Assembly: GCF_000330505.1 (NCBI RefSeq)
Contig: NW_004440113.1
Coordinates: 458,177-522,176 of the forward strand
Direction of reading: 5' to 3'
DNA from: Entamoeba invadens IP1
Lineage: Eukaryota; Evosea; Mastigamoebida; Endamoebidae
Length of the DNA stretch: 64,000 bases
Positions 54,105 through 64,000 of this stretch are shown here, piece after piece. The notes below the pieces were generated by a model. That model ran no database searches. It was given only the letters and a program-made list of their open reading frames with translations, and had not been told where the DNA came from. Position 1 is the first letter of the stretch; each line of letters opens with the position of its first letter. The position numbers and the translations under genes are program-made.

Positions 54105-54710
54105 TTAAGCGGAGAGAGGGAAATCAAAGGCGACTTCGTTTCCGGTGATGACCTTGTAGACTGAGGAGTAAACGTTTAATCTTGCCTTAACGGTGTTTTT
54201 CAAAGCGAGGTCATCGACGCCCAAGGAGACTGTTTTTCTTCCTTCAGGGACATTAGAGTGCATTGAGACACGAATTCGTTGAGCGATGATTTGGACTGGA
54301 TACAACATTTCGTTCATATAAGCCTCATGGACGGCCTTTCTGGTTCTTGAAATTGGCTTGTACTCCGACTTATCAGCTTGTCCTGGTCTAGCGGCATGAG
54401 CAACGATTCTCTTTCCGATGATGAAGACCGGTTGGTTCATTTTCTTTTCAAGAGCGTCGACCAATTTGGCTTGAATGGGGCGAATCTTTCTCATCATTCT
54501 CAATGGGACAAATACAACGGTGGCAAATTTGTCCTTCGATGTTGGGATTTTACGTGCAGAGTGGACTTTGACTAATTTCATCTCGGGAATCGATTTCTCC
54601 ATAGCAGCAACAGTCTCACGCATCATCACGGAGTATGGCTCCATACCTGGCTTGCGTTCGGCAATTGGTGTCTCGTTTTTCTCTACTTTCTTCTCTACTG
54701 CAACGGCCAT
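54105..54710 (-). CDS. RPS7: 40S ribosomal protein eS7
   Basis: 201 aa, single exon, small-subunit protein eS7. It has the conserved central block FATVVFVPLRMMRKIRPIQA, LVDALEKKMN, SRTRKAVHEAYMNEMLYPVQ, AQRIRVSMHS and the ending SSVYKVITGNEVAFDFP. The N-terminus (MAVAVEKKVEKN) is basic-acidic. Codon use is noticeably cleaner and more GC-rich than neighbours, as expected for a highly expressed gene. Confidence 0.95.
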   Translation of the reverse strand: MAVAVEKKVEKNETPIAERKPGMEPYSVMMRETVAAMEKSIPEMKLVKVHSARKIPTSKDKFATVVFVPLRMMRKIRPIQAKLVDALEKKMNQPVFIIGKRIVAHAARPGQADKSEYKPISRTRKAVHEAYMNEMLYPVQIIAQRIRVSMHSNVPEGRKTVSLGVDDLALKNTVKARLNVYSSVYKVITGNEVAFDFPLSA

Positions 54711-54948
54711 GCCTTCAACAAGTCACTTCACAGTTCAGGGTTTGGCCATTTCGTTCAAAAAGGGTTTCATAGAAAACCTCTATAATTCCTAAGACGGGAC
54801 TTTTTCATAAATACTTTTTTTTTAATATATTTATAGTTTCAATATAGTTCTTATTTTTGTCGAGTGCCAATGGAGTCTAAAGAATGGAAGTCAATTGAAC
54901 AATCAATCCAACACAGTCTGTTATACAAAAACGACTCTGTGTGTAACA

Positions 54949-55365
54949 TTAAAGAATATTTGGCTTAGGGTCCGGGTGATTGAAATGAATGGGTTGAATA
55001 GTAGTAACTGTCGAACGTCTTGTGATGACGACGGTGTTTCTCTGAGCGTTTTCTTTAGTCAAAGGAAAGACTCTAACGATGTCGTCATGCTTCAGTTTCT
55101 TCACACTTTTTCTTTGTTCACTTTTTGATTCATTTTTCATTGGTTTCTGCTTGTTCTCAGAAACTTTTTTAACGGTTTTTCTCTTCTCCACGGTTTTTAA
55201 ATATGCTGGAATGTGTATTCGATGGCCACCTATTATTTTATATGACCCTCCAAGATTGGGACATATAGTTATTCTCTTAGTTGTTATACCATTCTTTGGC
55301 TTATAACTTTCCTTTTTATTTTTATTAGAAGTTGTGCCAGTGTGTTCACTATTTCGTGTTGACAT
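54949..55365 (-). CDS. Small basic hypothetical protein
   Basis: 138 aa, very Lys/Arg-rich: the first 35 residues are polar (NKNKKESYKPKNGITTKR), followed by GSYKIIGGHRIHIPAYLK, a Lys-rich linker and RSTVTTIQPIHFNH near the end. No family recognised. Likely disordered and nucleic-acid binding by composition. A good ATG and an uninterrupted frame argue for a real gene. Confidence 0.5.
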   Translation of the reverse strand: MSTRNSEHTGTTSNKNKKESYKPKNGITTKRITICPNLGGSYKIIGGHRIHIPAYLKTVEKRKTVKKVSENKQKPMKNESKSEQRKSVKKLKHDDIVRVFPLTKENAQRNTVVITRRSTVTTIQPIHFNHPDPKPNIL

Positions 55366-55449
55366 TTCCTCTTTCTTTTGAGTTCTTTCTTTTCTTAAAA
55401 GTCTATTGTTTGTTTAAAAGAATGAAAAGACGTCAAATTACTCAATTCT

Positions 55450-56486
55450 TCAACTCTTCTGCGCTTCTTCCTCCGCTCGAGTCACTTGTTGTTCTAATTT
55501 CCCGTATTTTCCCATCAATAATAACACATGCAATGCTAATGGCATATAATCGTGTTTTCTCCTTGTGTTTTCTTCCCTTTCTTTCTTTCGTTTTTGAATC
55601 TCTTCCTCGAACATACTTTTGTACGTCGTCGCCATGTCACTTTTTTCCTCTACAGCTCTTTCATATAACTGTTGATCAGTATTTACTATATTACTATAAT
55701 ATTACTATTATATATTATTAATAGTATATCTATAATGTATTGTATAGTAAATTACTAGTATTAGTATTGAAGACAAACTTCTTTGTATTTGTTCACTTGA
55801 TTGTGGACAACGGCTAATATAGTAAAGTCTAAACTCCCACTTAACGCTTTACACAACCCTTCAAAAAAAGGTTTAACGCCAGTAGTCACCCAATCATCTT
55901 CAGCACCACCGATTACTATAGGGTCTTCACTTAACCCATCTAACATTAATAAAATACCATTATATGGAATGATTCCTATGAAATGATGTGCCTTGCCAGT
56001 CACTCCAGAAAACTTATTTGATATTCTCTCTTGAAGAGCTTGCGATGGTTGAGCAAACTCGTTATGTGTTTTTCGGATGATATCTGATTTGCCAATTGCA
56101 ACACCTCTGTCATACGGAGAGAGCTTCATTGCCGATTCTTTAAACTGTTGCAGAGTCGATCCCACGTCTATCGTTTTCAAATTGAGTAAAACGGAAAGTA
56201 TGGCTTGAGTCGCACACGCGTTGTTCACAACTTGCTTTGCAAAGAAGAGGTCTGGGTATTCCTTGGTGTCAATACCACAAAATTCACTTTGGAAATAAGT
56301 CAACGCTCTTTTGTCATATTCAAACAGTAACACTATGCCTTCTATTGGTTTAATCCGGTCGAGTGTCTCAATATCATCGAGCGAATAAAGTTCTTTAAAT
56401 TGAATATTTGGACATCCCAACTTCTCTACCATTTCCGTAAATATTCCTGGGTCGGACTCTATTGTGTTCCAGTTGAATGTGGACAT
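55450..56486 (-). CDS. UCH37/UCHL5-like ubiquitin C-terminal hydrolase
   Basis: Cysteine protease (C12 family) that removes ubiquitin, expected to associate with the proteasome. Exons 55779-56486 and 55450-55668, 308 aa. Catalytic residues: Gln/Cys block VVNNACATQAILSVLLNL, His in TGKAHHFIGIIPYNG and Asp in LLMLDGL. The second exon restores the C-terminal domain specific to UCH37: IQKRKKEREENTRRKHDYMP and a KEKE-like tail ending EEEAQKS. The tail is the part that binds the proteasome receptor in other organisms. The intron has GTTTGTCTTC and CAACAG. Confidence 0.92.
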
Positions 56487-56814
56487 GAAAACTCAAAATT
56501 AATTATATGGATCATATTTTGAAGTTTGAATGCTTTTGTGATTAGATTGTTTACTATTTACTTATAATATTTTTTTAATAACACATTAATAATTTAAAAT
56601 AGTTTTAAAATGCATAAGTTGTATTGCTTTATAATCTCCTCAATACAACGTTAATTGTTTGCAATTTATTTAACTCGTTAATTTATAGTATTACTGGAAT
56701 TTGAAAATCTTAATGAAATAATTTCAATAAACAGGTAAATAAAAATAATTTGCCTAAGATAATTAAGGAATTAAAAATTGTGTTAAAGAAAAAGCCAACT
56801 TTAAAGCTCAAAGA
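56487..56814. other. Intergenic region between divergent genes
   Basis: About 0.33 kb of AT-rich DNA; no feature supported. Confidence 0.5.
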
Positions 56815-59800
56815 ATGGAAACCACTTTGGAGAATTTGCACTTCTCATGTGAAGTCACACCAACACTAAAAGAATGTCAAGTGATTCAAAAGGTGTATGG
56901 GTTTGGTCACACCAGCACAGGAGAGAGTTGTTGTGTTGTTTTTACTGACTGGAAAATGCACATTGACATTGACTTAACACAATCAATTCCACATGCAACT
57001 GAACAAGAGATATGCGAGAAGTTATTTGATGGTATTGAAACAGCCAATGACACCATCAACGAGAAAAAAGCTAAGAAAAAGAGGTATCATATTATAGAGT
57101 ATATAACAGTATTTCATAAAAGGTCAATAGCTGGCTATAACACTCGTCATATTTTTAGCCGCATCTTTATGAGGAATTTTAAAGACTGTGGAAAACTTCG
57201 AAAGGTATTGGGGGCGTTAGGGTTTGTTGTATTTGAAGCTCATCTGAAGAGTGATATTGTGTTCTTGAACGACTACGGAATGCGAACAATGACACTTTTG
57301 AAGTTTGAGGGGGTTGAGAGTTCAAGCAAAGAGAGTACCTGTACCCATGAAATCGTAGTGAGTTGTAAAGATCTCAAGCGAGAGATGTTCACAACACAAA
57401 CACAAGACATGAAGAATAATAATTTGAAAATCTATTGGGGAAGTGATGAGTATACAAACCATGTCCAAGGAGGGTTGAAAACACCTTCATTTCATGCAAA
57501 AGATGATGAAAACGTGAAGTTGTGGTTATGTAAAATGAAGGAAAAGGTCGAACGTGGTACTGATGAAGTGTCAGTCAATATAAATACGATAAATCTGTTT
57601 GTAGAAAAGTACAATGCAAACCACAAGAGACTCGTGAAAGAGTCGCATTTTCTGAATTACAAAGTGTTGCCCAAATTTGATAAAGACGATGAAATTGAAT
57701 ACAGGAACAAACTTGAAACACAAAGCATGAGTAGCGAAGATGAAGTTGATAAATTAGAAAAGGAGGAAGTTGTGATAAAAGAAGAAACAACTGAAATTAG
57801 AAAACACGATGAAACCAATGGTATTGGTAGTGATGTCCATAATGAAGAAATTGAGATAACACAAATTGATATTCAGAACAACGAAAACGCTGTTACATTC
57901 AATCAAGAGAGAAATGTTGATGTCATGTTCAATCAAGAAAGGTGCGAGGAAGAGTCTGAACACAATGTAGTATCTGAAATAGTTGACAAATTCGAGAACT
58001 CTTTAGGGATTGAGGAAGAGAAAAGTAGTATAGTATTCAATCAACAAATAAGTTCTGAGGAAGAACAAGAATTTTCAATTCCATGTGTTCGAAAAAAGGA
58101 AAGTCAACCTTCAATGTTACAATTAGTTGACTGTGATAGCGTTGCAGTATCACAAGAACATTCTTCACCAAGCGTTCTAAACGATTCGCATATTTTTGGA
58201 ACACAACGTCTTCTATTTACAAAAAGCCAAAATTTTGAAAATGTGAATTTTCAAAATAAAACTGAAAATTTTGTCGCAATGTCAAATAAAAATGATGTTG
58301 CGATAAAAAACAACGAAATTGTGACTTGCAATGCACCACCAACATTTGAAGAGGTGATCAATGACTTCAAGACAAACAATGTTAAAGTAACACACGAGGG
58401 GCTTACCGTTTCTTCTACGATAAAGAAAAGAGGAGAAATGAAAGTGTATAAATACCTCAAACCGCCACCTTCGTTGTCTGAAATCATTCGTAATGAAACA
58501 AAGTACGAACCACTTTATTACGCTAACCACCCTTACGAGCTTGAACTCTTTTACTCTCAGACAATAACTAATCTTGATATTCCATATAAATCCTCCCATT
58601 TTAATGTTCTCTTTTTTAAACTACTATTTCGTCGAATTGACGGCTTTATTGGGGATAATCCAACACCAAACCACGATAAGATCGAAGGTGCGATGTTATA
58701 CAGGTCATCGAAAAGTGAGAATTGTTTCATTTTTGTCCATACATCACAAGACACAATCAATGAATTTCACCGAAATTGTCATGATATCCATACAAAAGAT
58801 TGTGTTGTGGATTCCGAGCTTTCTGTTATCGAAACGATACTCACAGAGATCAACACCGACAGCGACATAATTGTTTCAGAAGACATCTCATTCTCCATGG
58901 ACTTTATTTCTATCAGATGGAAAATGTCCACAACGAAGCCACAAGAGACGATCAGTCGCTTAATTGGAAGTTTGGGGAGTGAAGGACGTGTACTTTTAAG
59001 TTTTTGGTACATCTATAAGAAGTGTGGGAATTACTCCATGTTTGACATTCAGTACATTGCACACAAAGAATTACATGTATTCCTACCACAAGTGAGTCAT
59101 ACACAATTCTCACCACTTGCTAATGTCGTCACCAATTTTCTTCTGTTCCATTGTAGTATTTATTTAGTCGCAAAATTTGGCTACTTCGAGCGATTGAAGG
59201 AATTTGCGACATTTCATTCGTGTCCACTTGAAGAGGAAATAGAAAGAGGCACACAATACCGTGTTGAATGCTGTTTGAAACGTGTTTCTGAAGACTTTGA
59301 ATTGTTCTCCCCGACACCAGAAGACTTGGAAGGAAGTCGCCCGACGACATGTGTACCTCTAGTGATGGAACCAGTGTGTGGATTTCATGAGAATCCAGTT
59401 GTAGTGTTAGACTTCTTGTCGATGTATCCAACAACGATGATAGCTTATAACATGTGTTACTCGACGTGTTTAGGCTATTTGGATGATTTTGACACTCATC
59501 GCCACATTGGGCCGTTTTGGAGTGATTTCGCTCGAACGACACTTTCTGGATTAGAAAATAACATTCACGTTGCGGCAAATGGAGTTATCTTTGTCGATGC
59601 GATACTTCAAAAGGGGGTTCTCCCTTTAATGCTTGAAGAGATCTTATCGACGCGACAACATGTGAAAGACGAATTAAAAACATGTGAGAGGGGAAGTGAC
59701 CGCAATAAACAAATTAATACACAGCAATTAGCACTCAAATTGTTATGTAATGTGGTGTATGGGTATACAGGAGCGGGATTTACTGGGCGGATGCCTTGTT

Positions 59801-61159
59801 CTGCAATTGCAGATGCTACAATAGAAACTGCTCGACAGACTCTAGAACGTGCGATTGAGTATGTTAGGAGTGTTTACCATTTCAATGTCATTTACTCTGA
59901 CACCGACAGCTTGTTTGTCGAAATGCCACATACAACATTGCACGACGCTTTTGTTCTTGGGAAGGAAATAGCTGCAAATGTCACGAAAAGCCTTCCTCGC
60001 CCGATGGAACTCCAATTAGAAAAAGTGTATTTTCCAAGTGTTTTAGTGACTAAAAAACGATACTTTGGAATGAATTACAGAAGTGAAGAATCAAAGCCAT
60101 TTTTGGAGATTAAAGGCCTTGAAGCAGTGCGAAGAGACAGTTGTCGAGCAACAAAACACATCATGATGGGGTGCATCAAATATTTGATGGGAAAGGATGT
60201 CGACGCGCTACAACTCTATTTACAAAAGAACTGGAAATTGATTGAAAAGGGTGAATACAATTTACTCGACTTTGTAATCAGCCGACCTATTCATTATAAT
60301 GTGTGGAGTACAAGAGGAATGACTGTAGGCGCACAAGTCGCATTAAAAGAGAAGAGCAATGATGAGACCTTCCATTGTCAAGACTGGCAAAGAATCAGTT
60401 ATGTCATAGTAAAGTCAAATTCTAAGAAAATTTGTGAAAAATCCATATCCCCTCAATTCGCCGCTAAAAACCGTCTTGAAGTCGACGTAGACTATTATAT
60501 CGAGAAACATATCAATAGTTCAATTGGGAGGATCTTACAAACTTGTGGAATTGGTTTGTTTGTATGTTGTATTAGTAATAATAGATAGTATTATAATACA
60601 GTATTATTTACAAAACAATATAGTAAATTATAGTAAATTATAGTAAATATATTAATTCAAAGATATCAACAGTTGGAGAACTAAACATTGGGTTAATTAT
60701 TCTGAAACTAATAGCACTTCTAAAGCAAGACTTGAGGACTTCTTTGGGTTGTTTGTTCTCTTCGAGATTATATTCAAAACTATACGTTAATAGTATTTTA
60801 ATTATTAATATACTATATGTGTGACATCAAGCAAACGGTGTCTTCTTTGCAACAAGATGACGCATAACGAGAATCTATTATGTGACAAATGTAACAAAAG
60901 CAATGCACTTTCACTTGTATGTCAACAAAACAATTTACGACAGATAGAGGAGAAGATAGTGTGGATGAAAAACCAGTGTATGTCGTGTCAATGTCTTTCT
61001 CCTCAAGTGTGCTCTTCTTTGAATTGTCCTCTCGCATTTCCTTTGATGAAGTTATCAAGTGAATACCTGAAACTGACTGCACCTAAACAACCACCACACA
61101 TCAATTTCATAACAATCAGCGACGATGAGAACTCCAATAATCATAACTCATTTGTATAG
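56815..61159 (+). CDS. REV3: DNA polymerase zeta catalytic subunit
   Basis: B-family polymerase for translesion synthesis. Exons 56815-60553, 60663-60750 and 60832-61159 give 1384 aa. Conserved blocks: CGFHENPVVVLDFLSMYPTT (motif A), NMCYSTCLG, which is a REV3 hallmark, KLLCNVVYGYTGAGF (motif B), VIYSDTDSLF (motif C) and TKKRYFG. The last two exons restore GIDINSWRTKHW and a C-terminal double zinc site, KRCLLCNKMTHNENLLCDKC then CMSCQCLSPQVCSSLNC, which in other organisms holds the iron-sulfur/Zn centre for accessory subunits. Both acceptors are AAG. Residues ~310-560 are an unconserved acidic insert. Exonuclease motifs look degenerate. Confidence 0.94.
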
Positions 61160-61326
61160 TATATTTGTATAATTACTATATAGTTTCACTCGAGATAGAT
61201 ATTATATTATATTACCATAATTATTCCATTCACAAGTATAGTTATTTATCCTAAAGTTATTAATTCGAACAAGTACAACTATAAGATATAGAATTATAAC
61301 TAATAAATATTAAAGAAATAAGTGGT

Positions 61327-61412
61327 TGGCTCAGATTCGCCTTTTTGTCAACATTGTCGTAGCACCTGATGCGTAAAGATGATGTCTGACTCAGAGCTTC
61401 TCATCACCGCCA
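61327..61412 (-). ncRNA. Candidate C/D box snoRNA
   Basis: On the minus strand an 86-nt segment starts TGGC, then G, then C box GTGATGA (61401-61407), and ends with D box CTGA (61331-61334) followed by GCCA. TGGC and GCCA form the short terminal stem expected of C/D snoRNAs, and the C-to-D distance is typical. An internal CTGA (61391-61394) could be a D' box but lies very close to the C box. The guide region would be the bases just before the D box (ACAAAAAGGCGAAT). It lies just downstream of LSm2, same strand. Confidence 0.45.
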
Positions 61413-61427
61413 TTGTAAACATAAAAA

Positions 61428-61798
61428 TCACTTATCTTTGACTTCATTCAATTCGAGTAACGTCGCGTCGTGGAGGAGTTGTATGTCAATAAGAGACTCA
61501 GACATCGAGATGTAACGAATAGTGTTTCCACGAATGAAACAGTTCGTGAGGGTTTGCTGTTTGTTAGAAACAACTTTAAACATGATCTGAGTAACAAACG
61601 AATTGCGGGAAGAGAGCGTTGTCGCTTTTCAAGGTATCCATCTTGACGTTCAAAAGTTGGTCAACAGCAAGGAGCTTACCCGTAATGATCGCGTCGTTTT
61701 TTAATTCGACGGTAACTTCTTTACCAATCAACGTTTTGAAAAACGAGTAAAAAAGCTGGGCGTCAGAGATATGAAAAATGCTATAACAAACAAACCAT
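61428..61798 (-). CDS. LSM2: LSm2, U6 snRNP / mRNA decay ring subunit
   Basis: Sm-fold protein of the LSm2-8 ring on U6 snRNA and the LSm1-7 mRNA decay ring. Exons: 61796-61798 (ATG only), 61600-61755 and 61428-61556, total 95 aa, exactly the length of human LSm2. The spliced start is MLFYSFFKTLIGKEVTVELK, which copies the LSm2 N-terminus; the Sm1 motif continues NDAIITGKLLAVDQLLNVKM and the Sm2 block is NCFIRGNTIRYISM. Introns are 40 and 43 nt. The second intron has CTAAC as a possible branch site before ACAAACAG. The first intron directly follows the start codon. Confidence 0.93.
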
Positions 61799-62091
61799 TT
61801 GATTTTTTTAGATCCTTTTTATATATCACTATTCGAACCATTTTCAATCTCAAATGATCATGATATATCTGTTTTACTAATAAAAATATAATATCTTTTA
61901 TTATTTTTATTTAAATCTATTATGGATTTGTATCATGAAGATACAGAAATGAGAATCTAAAAAACATAACAAATAGAACTATTATTTTTTTAGAATAAAA
62001 AAATACATGAAAATCTAAAATTAAATAGTATAATTATAGAGATATGAGAAACCATAAATAACTAATAATAAAACAATTAATTTAGCATTTG
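61799..62091. other. AT-rich spacer
   Basis: About 0.29 kb between the 5' end of LSm2 and the 3' end of the Maelstrom gene; no feature seen. Confidence 0.5.
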
Positions 62092-64000
62092 TCACACCTC
62101 GAGTACCTCTTCTTTTTCTTTCAAAAGCGATGCATTCAAAAAATTGAGAGTATACCCAACAATAGTGTTTGTTGTGAAAGGGCATTCTTCGATACCACTA
62201 GGGTGTAAAGCGCACTTCCCAACTTTCAAAGTCTTAATTACCTGTTTCTTTGCCTTGGAAAGGAGTCCGTGAGACTTTTTGAATGGAGATATTCGACTCA
62301 CAAAAAGTTGCATGAACTCAGACATCTCAAGAACAGGAAATTGGCGAAGCTTCAAAAACTCAAGCTTTTTCATCATCCCAAGAGATGTCTATTGTTTAAT
62401 TTACTATTAGTATTATTATTGTTAATTTATGGTATTAATAAAAAGAGTGAATGAGATCAAACAAACCAGAACAATCATAGTGTTGTCGCTCTGAGAAATG
62501 AAGGCGTTGAACTTTTCGATTATATCGGAAGGCTCGTCCTTCTTTTTTAAGATGCGTTCCGTTTGCTGAAACCGATAAAACAGTGAGTTTCCGGTCACCA
62601 TTTCGCCTTGAGGTTGAAAGAAAAATTCAGTGAACCCGACCTCGACTATCATTCGATTTCCCGTCGATGCACATGTTGTTATGAGTACTCTCCAGTTATC
62701 CAAGTTCTTAACTTCCCTTTTATGAACGATGCAATGTGGCAGATTTTCTTTTCCAGTAACAGGGAAATTCAAATCGTTAAGGGCGATGAGGACGGTCAGT
62801 GCTGTATGTCGAGCGTCCTCAAGTCCGCAGTGATATTTATCGGCGACACATTTATGATATTGACACCTTTCCACAACGTGTAATTGCTTATATACTTCAT
62901 TCATGAGAGTATCGTATTCCTTCACAACGGTACTTTTCCATCCCTCAAGCATTCCAATCTCCCTTAATAACATCTCATGCGTCAAAAATACAAAGTTGGC
63001 GTTCATCGTTTCGCCAGCCCACTCAAAGATTTTTTCAAAACATACAAAGTCACCCCCTATCGTTTCGTCCTTCAAAACTAAAATGATATAATCTTGATGA
63101 AATTGAGAGAAATACTCCTCAAATCTCTCTATGATCTTTTTATAGTTCTTTTCTAATAACAAACTAGTATAATCTATACCATGACAGGTGACCGCTCGAT
63201 CCATGTTTTCACAGAGAGATGGTGGCGAAAGAAGACAGTGAAAGTAATTTATTTCCTTGTTCTCGGTTATTCTATAAGATGAGATTCCAAGCTCAACGGG
63301 CACTACGCTCGTTTCTCCATCTGAGAACTCAAAATCGAAAAAGTGAAGAACTTCTTTTTTGAGATCGACTTTTGCAAGAATTTCTGCGACGCGGGAATCT
63401 TTCAAAATTTCGGGTTTTTCAATTTCGACTTTTACTGATTTTTCGTTTTTTTCGGTTTTGTCGATTTTTTCATTTTTTTCTTGTAAAATTTCGAGTTTAG
63501 CTTTTTGTTTTCGTTCTTCCTCTTTTTTTCGTTTTCGATCTTCTCGATCTTTCAAAATTTCGTCTTTTGATTTTTTGACTCTTTCTTCGTCTTTTTTGAG
63601 GTCTTCTTTTTGCTCGTTTTTTGTTTTGATTTTTTGATTTTCGCGGAGTTCGATTTTTGGCAACCCTTCTTTGTTTGTTAGAATGACGTTCATATGTGCC
63701 AAAATGATATAAAACGAGAGTGCGCCAACCCTAGCCACGTCAATAGCGCAACTTTTACCTTCCATTTCTTTGTGTAAATCGCACCTCTGAACGGACCCAA
63801 TTTTGTTTGAAATAGACATTAAAAAGGAGTAAGGGCCAAGGGGGAGTGTAATATCAAAATGTTTTGCGATGAAAGCAATGAGCATGTTTTCTCGAATGAA
63901 GTAGTATTCAGGTAGTTGTACATGGCTTTGACTTAATAAGAACATGAGACATTCGACATTAGGGTTATGCGTTTCTTTTCTTTTAACAACAAAAATAATT
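62092..64000 (-). CDS. Protein with three tandem Maelstrom-type (DnaQ-H/RNase-H fold) domains, 5' end beyond the window
   Basis: The reading frame is open to the right edge, so the N-terminus is missing. Exons 62467-64000 and 62092-62388 with a 78-nt intron. Counting from Met at 63945: a first domain end with CDLHKEMEGKSC (C-x2-H-x7-C); a basic coiled coil at ~95-190; a full second domain at ~200-390 with HFFDFEFSDG (DxE), VPVELGISSYR, RCQYHKC then HCGLEDARHTA (C-x2-H-x8-C plus the HxxxxD of DEDDh exonucleases); and a third domain from ~415 through the second exon with KCALHPSGIEEC. Only domain two keeps both the Maelstrom Cys/His set and the exonuclease residues. Likely ssRNA/DNA nuclease or RNA-binding protein in small-RNA or RNA-quality pathways. 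Confidence 0.8.

Noticed and set aside
54870..54968. 32-aa plus-strand frame (MESKEWKSIEQSIQHSLLYK and on)
   Set aside because: Very short, overlaps the 3' end of the gene at 54949-55365 on the other strand, and no family signature.
61587..61599. Apparent 13-nt intron in LSm2 (GTTTGTTACTCAG)
   Set aside because: It would keep the frame, but the 43-nt intron ending at 61557 also keeps it and gives exact LSm2 spacing with a plausible branch site.
1..64000. CRISPR arrays, tRNA or rRNA genes, bacterial operons
   Set aside because: I found no regularly spaced direct repeats with unique spacers, no tRNA cloverleaf and no rRNA-like stretch; spliceosomal introns show this is eukaryotic nuclear DNA.

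Overview
The window looks like nuclear DNA of an Entamoeba species, most probably one of the DNA-transposon-rich ones such as E. invadens; the species is an inference. Evidence: a very AT-rich eukaryotic sequence, compact genes with short introns, an almost invariant 5' splice site GTTTGT(T) with 3' TAG/CAG (sometimes AAG), a GTATTTAAA-type core promoter motif, Entamoeba-style gene families (TLDc proteins, small Rab/Arf/RasGEF genes, minimal zinc proteins) and pogo-like DNA transposons. I rebuilt spliced models by requiring consensus splice sites, matching phase and continuity of recognisable domains.

Layout. 1-16.6 kb: a secreted cyclophilin, a Rab32-like GTPase, a GCN2-like eIF2alpha kinase, a DCN1-like neddylation factor, a one-pass membrane protein, a formate/nitrite transporter, a class I histone deacetylase, a RasGEF and one unidentified protein. 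16.6-22 kb: an AT-rich gene desert with a decayed MITE copy, a decayed minus-strand ORF and a TAG-interrupted small ORF. 22-39 kb: a dense stretch with an Arf GTPase, a LYAR-like nucleolar protein, a MoeB/Uba4-like E1, an RNB exonuclease-like protein, the PRP5/DDX46 helicase, a minimal BDP1-like SANT protein, a pseudokinase-TLDc fusion, NOC2 and a tiny LIM/zinc-ribbon protein. 39.4-42.5 kb: a 7-bp minisatellite, then an 841-aa protein joining an ADD/PHD-like zinc module to an HDAC-like fold that has lost its metal ligands.

42.5-51.9 kb is a repeat island. It holds two related pogo-like elements in opposite orientation (2035 bp and an internally deleted 1108 bp), a 130-bp MITE with perfect 16-bp inverted ends, and a 160-bp, almost identical inverted repeat about 5.1 kb apart. 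Inside lie a TLDc gene and a truncated gene. 52-64 kb is genic again: a bacterial-type alkyl sulfatase with a frameshift, ribosomal protein eS7, a UCH37-like deubiquitinase, the DNA polymerase zeta catalytic subunit REV3, a candidate C/D snoRNA, LSm2 and, running off the right edge, a protein with at least three tandem Maelstrom-type DnaQ-H/RNase-H-like domains.

Many genes serve RNA and chromatin functions (PRP5, LSm2, LYAR, NOC2, eS7, RNB, Maelstrom, HDAC, HDAC-like protein, BDP1, REV3), but I see no operon-like logic; neighbours are independent genes packed head-to-head or tail-to-tail. The most notable observations are the triple-Maelstrom protein, the zinc-finger/dead-HDAC fusion, three genes whose first intron sits directly at the ATG, and the repeat island.
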